Source of the DNA: DASRHY01 sp046765875 | GTDB lineage: Bacteria; Actinomycetota; Actinomycetes; Propionibacteriales; Kribbellaceae | Length of the DNA stretch: 35,883 nt | Direction: 5' to 3' | Assembly: GCA_046765875.1 (NCBI GenBank) | Contig: JBKPSJ010000408.1 | Span: 1-35,883 of the forward strand | Part shown: positions 1 through 6,916 of the stretch, piece by piece | Layout of the letters: each line of letters opens with the position of its first letter | How positions within the stretch are numbered: position 1 is the first letter of the stretch | Notes under the pieces: generated by a model | Told to the model about the DNA's origin: nothing | The model's input: the letters and a program-made list of their open reading frames with translations, nothing else | Database searches by the model: none | Made by a program: the position numbers and the translations under genes

Positions 1-571
1 CCCGATGTCCGATCTGTGGGCGGAGAAGGCGATGAGCCTGCTGGCCAGGTCGTTCCGTACAGCGGTCACGGACGGCGACAACCGCGCGGCGCGCGAGGAC
101 ATGGCGCTGGCGGCGACCGTCGCTGGGATGGGGTTCGGGAACGCCGGGGTGCACATCCCGCATGCGAACGCGTACCCGATCGCCGGCCGGGTGCGGGACT
201 TCCGGCCCCGCGACTACGAGGTCGACGAGCCGATGGTGCCGCATGGAATGTCGGTGTCGCTGACCGCGCCGGAGGCGTTCCGGTACACCTTCGAGGCCTC
301 GCCCGAGCGGCACCTGCGCGCCGCGGCGCTGCTCGACCCGGACGCCGAGCGGCCGAACGCCGAAGTCGATATCCTCCCGGACGTGCTGAGCCGCCTGATG
401 CGCGACATCGGGATCCCCAACGGAATCGGCGCGGTCGGGTACGCCGAGTCAGACGTCGACGACCTCGTCGAGGGCACGCTCAAGCAGCAGCGGCTGCTGG
501 CCACGGCGCCGCGGGACGTCGACGCGGAAGCGCTTGCCGGGATCTTCCGTCGCTCCGTGGCGCTGTGGTGA
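1..571 (+). CDS. Hydroxyacid-oxoacid transhydrogenase (iron-containing alcohol dehydrogenase family), C-terminal part
   Basis: The gene enters from the left edge: the frame is open to base 2, so the ATG at 5 is probably internal, and about 189 C-terminal residues are visible. The stretch GVHIPHANAYP carries the His-x3-His metal site of group III iron-dependent alcohol dehydrogenases. The following segment (VRDFRP, MVPHGMSVSL, FEASPERHLRAA) resembles the mitochondrial ADHFE1 type. That family moves hydride between 4-hydroxybutyrate (or related hydroxyacids) and 2-oxoglutarate, giving succinic semialdehyde and 2-hydroxyglutarate. The cofactor domain lies outside the window, so the substrate is inferred from family resemblance only. 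The stop is 8 bases before the next gene, so the two may be cotranscribed. Confidence 0.85.
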   Translation, partial: PMSDLWAEKAMSLLARSFRTAVTDGDNRAAREDMALAATVAGMGFGNAGVHIPHANAYPIAGRVRDFRPRDYEVDEPMVPHGMSVSLTAPEAFRYTFEASPERHLRAAALLDPDAERPNAEVDILPDVLSRLMRDIGIPNGIGAVGYAESDVDDLVEGTLKQQRLLATAPRDVDAEALAGIFRRSVALW

Positions 572-578
572 GCCGGAC

Positions 579-803
579 ATGGCTCGGATAGTGCTACGGA
601 TACGACTCTGCAGCGGCGACCACCTGGACGTCCTGTACGAAGAACCCGACACCGTCAACGAGACCGACCTGATCGAGACCGTAGTCGCGACCCTTGCCCA
701 GGACAGCGGCGCGCTGCGAGCCACCCACGGCGGTCGCCTGCTCGTCCTGTTCGGCCGTGGTGTAGCCGCCGTTGAGGTAGCCCCCCGCGGCGCCGTCCTC
801 TAG
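579..803 (+). CDS. Small conserved-looking protein of unknown function (74 aa)
   Basis: I do not recognise the family. The frame is open further upstream (an ATG at 534), but that would overlap the preceding gene by about 38 bases. The ATG at 579 starts the compact, beta-rich sequence MARIVLRIRLCSGDHLDV and is the better start. The body alternates hydrophobic strands with charged turns and ends in a hydrophobic stretch (RLLVLFGRGVAAVEVAPRG). It has no signal peptide or membrane span and one cysteine. It looks like a small soluble alpha/beta protein. Its position 7 bases after the dehydrogenase suggests cotranscription, but nothing gives a function. Confidence 0.6.
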   Translation: MARIVLRIRLCSGDHLDVLYEEPDTVNETDLIETVVATLAQDSGALRATHGGRLLVLFGRGVAAVEVAPRGAVL

Positions 804-901
804 CTCCTCGACACGACAGCCGACGGTGGCGGCGGGGTCTGCCGACATCTTGCTGCCGCGTGGTAATGGTGTGAGCTCTCGCCGAGTAGCACGCGGCGCG
901 G

Positions 902-907
902 TAGGGT
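902..907 (+). promoter_or_regulatory. Candidate -10 element of a leaderless methyltransferase transcript
   Basis: TAGGGT fits the actinobacterial TAnnnT -10 pattern and lies 7 bases before the ATG at 915. Transcription would start at or within a base or two of the start codon. No Shine-Dalgarno sequence is visible in the gap, which fits leaderless translation. Confidence 0.45.
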
Positions 908-914
908 CGCGCGC

Positions 915-2198
915 ATGTCTTCTGCCCCTCAGCAAGATCTCAGCATCGTCCATCGCGTAAGGAAGCTCGCCGGCAGCGCAGTACGTCCCGCTCGCCGAGC
1001 AACTCGGAGAACGGCTCGCAGAGTGGTACGCAAGGTTCGTTCGCGCATCGTATGGGGGCCCAGCGACGGCCTGTTCGTGATGCTGGAAGGGGTCATTCCG
1101 AAGGACGCCACCATCCTGGAGGTGGGCTGTGGGGTCGGGCGTAACCTCGCCTATCTGTACGACAGGGGTTATACCGATCTCGGGGGCATCGAGGCCGACC
1201 CGCACGCAGTCGCGCTGTTGCGTAAGACCTACCCGCAGCTGAAGGACGTCACGATCCACGAGGGCGCGGCCGATGACGTGCTGGCGAAACTCGCCGACGA
1301 CGAGTACAACGTCGCGGTCAGTATGTCGGCGCTGCAGCACATCCACCCGGACTGCGTCGAGGTGTTCGACGATCTGGTGCGGGTCGCGGGCCAGATCTTC
1401 GTGATCGAGGGCCCGGTTCGCCTGCCGCGTCGCGAGCACCGGCACGACTACGACGAGGTGTTCACGTCGCGCGGCATGAGCAACCTGGGCACGCGGTCGG
1501 TGACCGACCTACGCGTGGGACCGGAATTCGGTCAGTATGTCGCGCGCAGGTACCGCCGGATGGACAGGCAGGCCAGCCTGCACAGGTTCTGGCGCCAGCC
1601 GACCCCGCCGGGGAACAATCCGCACGACTACGTGAGGGCGACCAGGCGCAGCCAGGCACTCTTGGAGATCATCTCCGACCTGCCGAAGGACGCCCGCATC
1701 CTCGAGGTCGGCTGCAACGCCGGCCGCAACCTCGCCTACCTGTACGACCACGGCTACACCGGGGTCGAGGGCGTTGAGATCAACCCGTACGCCGTCGACC
1801 TGCTCCGCAAGACCTTCCCGCAGCTCGCCGACCGCGAGATCCACCTCGGCGCGGCCGGCGAGACGCTACAGAAGTTCGCCGACGACGAGTTCGACCTCGT
1901 CTACACCATGGCCGTGCTGGAGCACATCCACCCGGACGAGTCGAGTGTCTTCGACGACATCGCCCGGATCGGCAAGCAGGTCCTGGCCATCGAGCCCGCG
2001 GGCAGGCTGTCGCACCGCCAGTTCCCGCACGACATCCCCAAGGAGTTCGGCGACCGTGGCCTGATCATGGTGTCGGACAGGTCGATGGCGGACTTCCCGG
2101 GCAACGCCCTGGACAAGACCATCCACGCGTTCAACGCCTACCGCTTCAAGCGGCCCGAGGACTGGACGCACGACCAGGCCAGGCGAGCGAGGCCCTGA
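915..2198 (+). CDS. Tandem-duplicated class I SAM-dependent methyltransferase (427 aa)
   Basis: The protein contains two copies of one Rossmann-type methyltransferase unit. Copy 1 spans roughly residues 58-170 and copy 2 roughly 249-363. Both have motif I (ILEVGCGVGRN at 67-77; ILEVGCNAGRN at 262-272) followed by the same LAYLYD segment. Both also keep the acidic SAM-ribose strand (GIEADPHAV; GVEINPYAV), a matching LLRKT.PQL helix and an .HIHPD motif (142-146; 337-341). Neither copy has lost its SAM-binding motif. The N-terminus (residues 17-46) is very rich in Arg, with no signal peptide. The linker at 222-240 (FWRQPTPPGNNPHDY) looks like the N-terminal lead of a single-domain relative. The methyl acceptor is unknown. 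Fusion or internal duplication is directly visible; pseudo-dimer function is inference. Confidence 0.85.
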   Translation: MSSAPQQDLSIVHRVRKLAGSAVRPARRATRRTARRVVRKVRSRIVWGPSDGLFVMLEGVIPKDATILEVGCGVGRNLAYLYDRGYTDLGGIEADPHAVALLRKTYPQLKDVTIHEGAADDVLAKLADDEYNVAVSMSALQHIHPDCVEVFDDLVRVAGQIFVIEGPVRLPRREHRHDYDEVFTSRGMSNLGTRSVTDLRVGPEFGQYVARRYRRMDRQASLHRFWRQPTPPGNNPHDYVRATRRSQALLEIISDLPKDARILEVGCNAGRNLAYLYDHGYTGVEGVEINPYAVDLLRKTFPQLADREIHLGAAGETLQKFADDEFDLVYTMAVLEHIHPDESSVFDDIARIGKQVLAIEPAGRLSHRQFPHDIPKEFGDRGLIMVSDRSMADFPGNALDKTIHAFNAYRFKRPEDWTHDQARRARP

Positions 2199-2274
2199 CA
2201 GCACGCGCGGCCGCCGGGATCTTTGTCGGTCTGTCACGCCGTGTGCAGCCTGTGCCTTCGTCGGAAACCTCGCC

Positions 2275-2280
2275 TAGAGT
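2275..2280 (+). promoter_or_regulatory. Candidate -10 element of a leaderless sigma-factor transcript
   Basis: TAGAGT lies exactly 6 bases before the ATG at 2287 and no ribosome binding site separates them. This is the spacing expected when transcription starts on the A of the start codon. Confidence 0.45.
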
Positions 2281-2286
2281 CGGGGC

Positions 2287-3324
2287 ATGACTGGCTCTGT
2301 GGTGGAGGACGACTTCGTCCGGCTCACCGATCCGTACCGGCGTGAGCTTTTCGCGCACTGCTACCGGCTGCTCGGGTCGGTGCACGACGCCGAGGATCTG
2401 GTCCAGGAGACATACCTGCGCGCCTGGCGGGCGTACGACGAGTTCGAGGGCCGGTCCTCGATGCGTACGTGGCTGTACCGGATCGCCACCAACACCTGCC
2501 TGAACGCGCTCGAGTCGCGCGGCCGGCGACCGCTGCCGACCGGGCTGGGAGGGCCGAGCGACCAGCCCGAGGGCGACCTGGCCGAGCGGACCGAGGTGAC
2601 CTGGCTCGAGCCGATCCCGGACGCGATGTTCGCCGGCGACTCGTCGGACCCGGCGGCGCTCGTCGCGGACAAGGAGAGCGTGCGGCTGGCGTTCGTCGCC
2701 GCGCTGCAATACCTGCCGCCGAAGCAGCGCGTCGTGCTGGTGCTGCGCGAGGTGCTGAAGTGGAAGGCGGCCGAGGTCGCCGAGCTGCTCGGCACCAGCA
2801 CGGCAGCGGTGAACAGCAGCCTGCAGCGCGCCCGGGCCCAGCTCGACGAGGTCTCGCCGGCCAGAGAGGACGCCGCCGAGCCGACCGAGGCGGACAAGCG
2901 CGAGCTGCTCGACAAGTGGGTGCAGGCCTTCGAGTCGTACGACGTCAAGGCCATCACCGCGCTGATGACCGAGGACGTGGTCTGGGAGATGCCGCCGTTC
3001 GCCGCCTGGTTCAAGGGCGTGGTGAACGTCGGCCGGCTGATCACCTTCGCCTGCCCGGCCAAGGGTCCGGGCGACCAGGTGCTGATCCCGGTCCAGGCGA
3101 ACGGTCAGCCTGGATTCGCGCTGTACATGCGCGACCCGCTCACCAAGCAGCACCGGGCGTTCCAGATCCAGGTGCTGACGCTGACCGCGGCGGGTGTCGC
3201 GCATGCGACGGCGTTCTTCGACCTGAGCCTGTTCGACGCGTTCGGCCTGCCGCAGCTGCTGTCCGACCTCGCCGACAGCCGCCCGCCCCACCTGATCGCC
3301 GACGTCGCCAACCCGGCCGGCTGA
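2287..3324 (+). CDS. ECF RNA polymerase sigma factor, SigG-like, with SnoaL-like C-terminal domain
   Basis: The protein has 345 residues, much longer than a minimal ECF sigma. Region 2 (about 14-80) shows the core-binding and -10 recognition signature DPYRRELFAHCYRLLGSVHD and the RTWLYRIATNTCLN helix. Region 4 (about 135-185) has LPPKQRVVLVLREV followed by an HTH (AAEVAELLGTSTAAVNSSLQRARAQL). Residues 205-330 form an NTF2/SnoaL-like domain, which in this class replaces an anti-sigma partner and tunes activity. The DGGGR motif of ECF41/SigJ is absent, so a SigG-type assignment is better. No anti-sigma gene is adjacent. It converges with the next gene with a 3-base gap. The ATG is chosen because a -10 hexamer sits 6 bases upstream. 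Confidence 0.88.
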   Translation: MTGSVVEDDFVRLTDPYRRELFAHCYRLLGSVHDAEDLVQETYLRAWRAYDEFEGRSSMRTWLYRIATNTCLNALESRGRRPLPTGLGGPSDQPEGDLAERTEVTWLEPIPDAMFAGDSSDPAALVADKESVRLAFVAALQYLPPKQRVVLVLREVLKWKAAEVAELLGTSTAAVNSSLQRARAQLDEVSPAREDAAEPTEADKRELLDKWVQAFESYDVKAITALMTEDVVWEMPPFAAWFKGVVNVGRLITFACPAKGPGDQVLIPVQANGQPGFALYMRDPLTKQHRAFQIQVLTLTAAGVAHATAFFDLSLFDAFGLPQLLSDLADSRPPHLIADVANPAG

Positions 3325-3327
3325 GCG

Positions 3328-3648
3328 TCAGGGCCGGTAGAGGCGAGCGGCGAGGGCGTCCAGGATTTCCGCGTACGCCTGCGGCACGGTGATCCGCATC
3401 GTCGCCATGTCGCCGGCCGTGTCGAACGAGAAGTCGAAGAACGAGCAGCACTCGGTCTCGCGTGCGGCCAGGTCCCGCGCGAAGTCCAGCGATGAACGGT
3501 CCAGGGTCAGCGCAAGGGTGGTACGGGAAACCCGTTCGGCGCCGCGTACCGACGTGAACAGCTCGTCGAACTCAGCCACCCGGAGCGGCTGGTCGACCGT
3601 CGGCAGCGTGCAGGCTTCCGGTACCCAGGCCTGTGGTGATGTCGTCAT
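3328..3648 (-). CDS. Small Cys-Cys protein under a MerR-type promoter (106 aa, unknown function)
   Basis: I recognise the pattern of this small actinobacterial family (ACTLPT near the start, then ETECCSFFDF at 65-74), which I recall being found next to MerR-family regulator genes. No biochemical role is known to me. Cys13 and the adjacent Cys67-Cys68 are candidate metal or thiol ligands. There is no signal peptide or membrane segment, and the rest is an alpha/beta pattern. The promoter immediately upstream is a near-perfect MerR architecture (separate entry), which supports induction by a metal or thiol-reactive compound. No MerR gene is present within this window. The start at 3648 is fixed by the -10 element only 6 bases away, so the message is probably leaderless. 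Confidence 0.75.
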   Translation of the reverse strand: MTTSPQAWVPEACTLPTVDQPLRVAEFDELFTSVRGAERVSRTTLALTLDRSSLDFARDLAARETECCSFFDFSFDTAGDMATMRITVPQAYAEILDALAARLYRP

Positions 3649-3654
3649 GCCTTG

Positions 3655-3686
3655 ACGGTAGGTCCGTACCGCGGTACGGATGTCAA
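3655..3686 (-). promoter_or_regulatory. MerR-type promoter/operator with mer-like dyad
   Basis: Read on the minus strand: a consensus -35 TTGACA (3686-3681), a 20-base spacer, then -10 TACCGT (3660-3655), then the ATG 6 bases on. The spacer holds the perfect 18-base palindrome TCCGTACCGCGGTACGGA (3663-3680). Over-long 19-20 base spacers with a centred dyad are the hallmark of MerR-activated promoters. The half-sites CCGTAC-N4-GTACGG are the same as those I recall from the Tn501/Tn21 mercury operator. The -35 overlaps the stop codon of the hydrolase gene. Confidence 0.8.
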
Positions 3687-4486
3687 CCCCGCTTGCCGAC
3701 TGCCCAGTCGAGCGCGTGGTCGGCGACCGCCTCCCAGCCCGGCTCGCCGGCGGTGAAGTGGCTGCGATCCGGATAGATCTTGAGCTCGGTGAGCGCGCTG
3801 GACTTGCTTTGCCGGGTGTACGCCTCTCGTACCAGCGACTCCGGAACCGTATGATCCTTGCCGCCCCCGACCAGCAGCAGTGGCGGCCGGTTCGGGTTGG
3901 CGAAGGTCACCTTCGTCGCCGCGTTCGGGTTGAGGTTGGCCGTCGCGGCCTGGAACAGCGGACGGCCCGGTCCGGGTACGGCGTACCGCTCGTAGGCGGC
4001 GCGGGAGTCCGCCAGGCTGAGCGTGTTGGTGAAGGAGTAGTGCCATTGGTCCTCGGTGAGCGCGACGGTCTTGCCGCGGTTCGCCGGGTTGCGTAATACC
4101 GGGAACCCCGAGCGCAGCGCGTCCAGCGGCAGCCGCAGCACCCCCTTGACCGGTGCCGGGTGGATGGCGACACCCGCGACGCCGCAACCGCGGTCGAGCA
4201 GGATCTGCGTGATCGCTCCGCCGAACGAGTGGCCCATCAGGATCGGCGGTGTGTCCATCGCGCGGATCAGTTTCTCGTAGTGATCGGCGACCTCGCGGAC
4301 GCCGAGCCCGTTCATCACCGACGGGTCCTTCCGCAGTGCCTCGACCTCGATCTCCATGCCAGGCCAGGCCGGTGCCTGGACGGAGTGGCCGGCCTCGGTG
4401 AAGCGTCGTACCCAGTGCTCCCAGGACCTGGGCGTCAGCCACAACCCGTGGATCAGGACGACCGGCGGCTTGTCGACAGAGTTCAT
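3683..4486 (-). CDS. Alpha/beta hydrolase (267 aa)
   Basis: This is a cytoplasmic alpha/beta-hydrolase fold with an intact triad. The oxyanion-hole motif HGLW is at 13-16, the nucleophile elbow GHSFGG places Ser87, the acid is Asp211 (GGGKDHTVP) and the base His243 (DRSHFTAGEPGW). It lacks a signal peptide. An in-frame ATG lies 15 bases upstream, but GGGAGGAACCGCC precedes the ATG at 4486 with good Shine-Dalgarno spacing, so that start is chosen. A -10 hexamer TAGCGT at 4526-4521 would give a leader of about 30 bases. The substrate cannot be read from the sequence; esterase or lactonase activity on small molecules is typical. It is transcribed in the same direction as the downstream Cys-Cys gene, whose promoter overlaps its stop. 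Confidence 0.85.
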   Translation of the reverse strand: MNSVDKPPVVLIHGLWLTPRSWEHWVRRFTEAGHSVQAPAWPGMEIEVEALRKDPSVMNGLGVREVADHYEKLIRAMDTPPILMGHSFGGAITQILLDRGCGVAGVAIHPAPVKGVLRLPLDALRSGFPVLRNPANRGKTVALTEDQWHYSFTNTLSLADSRAAYERYAVPGPGRPLFQAATANLNPNAATKVTFANPNRPPLLLVGGGKDHTVPESLVREAYTRQSKSSALTELKIYPDRSHFTAGEPGWEAVADHALDWAVGKRG

Positions 4487-4520
4487 GGCGGTTCCTCCCA
4501 CGCGTGGACGGTCGGGTCCA

Positions 4521-4556
4521 ACGCTAGGGCAAACCTGACTTCAACTGGAGTTGAGT
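4521..4556 (-). promoter_or_regulatory. Hydrolase promoter region with imperfect dyad
   Basis: On the minus strand TAGCGT (4526-4521) fits a -10 element for the hydrolase gene. Upstream lie the 6-base arms TCAACT (4541-4546) and AGTTGA (4549-4554) separated by GG, resembling a redox-type MerR or other dimer-binding site. The dyad is too far from the -10 for a classical MerR geometry, so the regulator type is open. Confidence 0.35.
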
Positions 4557-4560
4557 GCTC

Positions 4561-4581
4561 CCGGCAAGACCTTGGTGCCGG
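4561..4581 (-). terminator. Weak hairpin downstream of the aldo/keto reductase
   Basis: CCGGCA (4561-4566) pairs with TGCCGG (4576-4581) across a 9-base loop, starting 7 bases after the reductase stop. There is no T-run. It could be a weak terminator or a chance structure. Confidence 0.3.
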
Positions 4582-4587
4582 TATGAG

Positions 4588-5550
4588 CTACCAGGCGTAG
4601 TCCTCCGGCGCCGGCCTGTGGCCCGGGAAGATCTCGTCCAGCCGGGCCAGCGCCTTGTCGTCGAGCGTGGCGTCGAGCGCGCGCAGCGCGGCGTCGAGCT
4701 GGTCCATCGTGCGCGGGCCGATGATCGGTGCGGTCACTGCCGGTCGGGTGAGCAGCCAGGCCAGTGCGATGTCGCCCGGCTCGTACCCGAGCTCCTCGGC
4801 GAACGCCTCATACTTCTCGAGCTGGTCGCGGTGCTCCTCGACGCCGCTGCCCTCGTAGCGCCGGTTGCCGTCCCGCTCCTTCTTCAGTACGCCACCGAGC
4901 AGGCCGCCGCGCAGCGGTGACCACGGGATGATGCCCAGGCCGTAGTGCTCCGCGGCCGGCAGCACCTCCAGCTCGACGTCGCGCACCAGCAGGTTGTAGA
5001 TCGACTGTTCACTGACCAGACCGAGGAAGTTGCGCTCCTTCGCCGCGGCCTGCGCCTGGGCGATGTGCCAGCCGGCGAAATTGCTGCTGCCCGCGTACAG
5101 GATCTTGCCCTGGGCAACGGCCACCTGGATCGCCTGCCAGATCTCGTCCCACGGCGTGTCCCGGTCGACGTGGTGGAACTGATACAGGTCGACGTAGTCG
5201 GTCTGCAGCCGCTTGAGGCTGGCGTCGAGCGCCCGGCGGATGTTCAGTGCGGACAGCTTGCCCTCGTTCGGCCAGTCGCCCATGTCGCCGTACACCTTCG
5301 TCGCCAGCACGGTCCGCTCGCGGCGGCCGCCACCCTGGGCGAACCAGGTGCCGACGATCTCCTCGGTGGCGCCGCGGCCCGCGGTAGGGCCGTACACGTT
5401 CGCCGTGTCGAAGAAGTTGATGCCGCGCTCGTGGGCGGCGTCCATGATCGCGTGGGAGTCGGGCTCGCTGGACAGCCAGCCGAAGTTCATCGTGCCGAGG
5501 CACAGGCGGCTGACGGACAGGCCGGTCCGGCCGAGGTGAGTGAAGTCCAT
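4588..5550 (-). CDS. Aldo/keto reductase (320 aa)
   Basis: This is a TIM-barrel NADPH-dependent oxidoreductase of the aldo/keto reductase superfamily. The tetrad is complete: Asp48 (FFDTANVYG), Tyr53, Lys85 (ATKVYG) and His126 (YQFHHVD). The C-terminal cofactor segment is present (PIIGPRTMDQLDAAL). The order and spacing are those of the bacterial AKRs related to YajO/YghZ and voltage-gated potassium channel beta subunits. The ATG at 5550 is preceded by TTGGAGGAC, a clear ribosome binding site; the TTG three codons earlier lies inside that site and is rejected. The physiological carbonyl substrate is unknown. Its neighbours (hydrolase, VOC protein, exporter) fit a small-molecule detoxification block. 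Confidence 0.9.
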   Translation of the reverse strand: MDFTHLGRTGLSVSRLCLGTMNFGWLSSEPDSHAIMDAAHERGINFFDTANVYGPTAGRGATEEIVGTWFAQGGGRRERTVLATKVYGDMGDWPNEGKLSALNIRRALDASLKRLQTDYVDLYQFHHVDRDTPWDEIWQAIQVAVAQGKILYAGSSNFAGWHIAQAQAAAKERNFLGLVSEQSIYNLLVRDVELEVLPAAEHYGLGIIPWSPLRGGLLGGVLKKERDGNRRYEGSGVEEHRDQLEKYEAFAEELGYEPGDIALAWLLTRPAVTAPIIGPRTMDQLDAALRALDATLDDKALARLDEIFPGHRPAPEDYAW

Positions 5551-5609
5551 GTCCTCCAATCTTCATCAGCGTCGTCCAGATTTCCAACAGGAGAATCCGC
5601 TGGCTGCGA

Positions 5610-5972
5610 TCACTCGCTCTTCTGAGTCGGCTGGCGCAGTCCGATCAACGTGCCGTCGGGGTCACGGACGTACCCGACCCAGCCCTGACCGGGGATCTCG
5701 TTGATCTCGCCATGTTCGGCGCCGCCCGCCCTCTTGACGGCCGCTATCGACGCTTCGATGTCGTCGACCTCGATCCACAGGATCGCCGGCTGGGTCTGGA
5801 ATTCGCGGCTCATGATCGCGCCGTCGATACCGTCGCCGGCGCCGGTCGCGGCCAGCAGATAGCCGGGAGCGAACGGCGACGCCTCGGTGCTCCAGCCGAA
5901 GGCCTCGGCGTAGAACGCGGCGCTGCGGTCGGTATCGGCAGCGGTGATCTCGAAGTGGATGACTCTGCCCAT
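5610..5972 (-). CDS. VOC (glyoxalase/bleomycin-resistance fold) family protein (120 aa)
   Basis: This single-module vicinal-oxygen-chelate protein opens with GRVIHFEITAADTDRSAAFY, the beta-alpha unit that starts with the metal-ligand position (His6). It closes with the second unit GWVGYVRDPDGTLIGLRQ. A full enzyme site needs two such modules, so dimerisation is expected. The family includes lyases, dioxygenases and drug-sequestering proteins, and nothing here distinguishes them. The gene is the last of a minus-strand series and lies 42 bases upstream of the AraC gene end. A TACGAC hexamer about 11 bases before the ATG may be its own -10 element. Confidence 0.85.
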   Translation of the reverse strand: MGRVIHFEITAADTDRSAAFYAEAFGWSTEASPFAPGYLLAATGAGDGIDGAIMSREFQTQPAILWIEVDDIEASIAAVKRAGGAEHGEINEIPGQGWVGYVRDPDGTLIGLRQPTQKSE

Positions 5973-6014
5973 GGCCCCAGCATGCCGGAAGGCGGTCGTA
6001 CCGTCTTGGACGAA

Positions 6015-6848
6015 TCAATCAGAGTGCATCAGCCGGGCAATGCCGTTGTTGATCTGCTGGAACGACGACGCCGTCACGCCGGTGTACCGCTTGAAGTCGC
6101 GGGCCGCGTGCGCTTGGTCGTAGTAGCCGTGCAGGCTCGCCAGCATCGCGTGTGAATCCGTCGTGTCGTTCAGCAGGCCACCGACGAAGTGGTAGTACCG
6201 AACCACTTCGCAGAAACCCTTCGGTGCCAGGCCGATGTTCTCGTGGCACAAGCGGTACACCGTGCTCGGCGACACGCCGAGCTCCGCTCCGAGCCGCTGG
6301 ACCGAGATCTGCCCGCCGGTGCGCTCGACCGCGGTGACGAGCCGATGCAGCAGGCGCAGCATGCGCGGGTCGATCGGGGTGATCAGCTTCTTTACGAAGT
6401 CGGTGAACACCTCGGCACGCTGCCGGCCGAACTCCTGCTCGGCGAGCCGGCTGTCGAGATCCTTGACCGCCTTGGCACCGAGCCAGCGGTCGAGTGACAG
6501 GAACTCGTCGACCAGCCGGTCCTTCGGGAACAGCGCCGCCAGTCCCCACGGCGTCAGTTGCGCGCCGACGTACGAGGCTGGTCCGCGTTGCTCGAGTACG
6601 TACGGCCGGGTGGTCAGGCCGAACACCACATTCGCATTCGGCTGCGCGGCATCGGTCAGCGGGTCGTGACGTACGCCGGCGTCGGCCAGACAGGCGACGA
6701 CCGAGGGCCGCCCGGACGGGATCAGGATCTCGCGCTGCGGAGCGGACCGGGCGGGTGCCTCGACCATCCAGAGGTGCTCGACATACGCCGCCACAGCAGT
6801 CGGCGCGGGGAGCCGCCGGTAACGCGCATCGCCCTCCGTATCGGGCAT
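6015..6848 (-). CDS. AraC-family transcriptional regulator (277 aa)
   Basis: The N-terminal half (about 10-150) is an effector domain of the type often found in AraC-like regulators whose N-terminus reads YRRLPAPTAVAAYVEHLW. The C-terminal third holds the double helix-turn-helix: first HTH VQRLGAELGVSPSTVYRLCHE, second around YYDQAHAARDFKRYTGVTASSF. That last segment is the usual AraC recognition block. A longer reading frame begins at 6920. However, TACGAT at 6861-6856 lies 7 bases before the ATG at 6848 and the extra 24 residues are low-complexity, so 6848 is chosen. It lies 68 bases downstream of the exporter gene in the same direction and probably controls that exporter or its reductase partner. 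Confidence 0.88.
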   Translation of the reverse strand: MPDTEGDARYRRLPAPTAVAAYVEHLWMVEAPARSAPQREILIPSGRPSVVACLADAGVRHDPLTDAAQPNANVVFGLTTRPYVLEQRGPASYVGAQLTPWGLAALFPKDRLVDEFLSLDRWLGAKAVKDLDSRLAEQEFGRQRAEVFTDFVKKLITPIDPRMLRLLHRLVTAVERTGGQISVQRLGAELGVSPSTVYRLCHENIGLAPKGFCEVVRYYHFVGGLLNDTTDSHAMLASLHGYYDQAHAARDFKRYTGVTASSFQQINNGIARLMHSD

Positions 6849-6855
6849 GCGCCCG

Positions 6856-6861
6856 ATCGTA
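6856..6861 (-). promoter_or_regulatory. Candidate -10 element of the AraC gene
   Basis: TACGAT on the minus strand, 7 bases before the ATG at 6848, without an intervening ribosome binding site. It suggests a leaderless transcript in addition to read-through from the exporter gene. Confidence 0.4.
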
Positions 6862-6916
6862 ATCCGCCCGCCCTCGAGCGGCGGGGCCCAACCCGACCTG
6901 GCGCGCGCAGGCCTTC

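Noticed and set aside
2232..2262. ECF-type promoter TGTCAC ... CGTC upstream of the first sigma gene (autoregulation)
   Set aside because: The spacer is 21 bases, longer than the roughly 16-18 expected, and the same pattern is not seen in front of the second sigma gene. The TAGAGT element is the simpler explanation.
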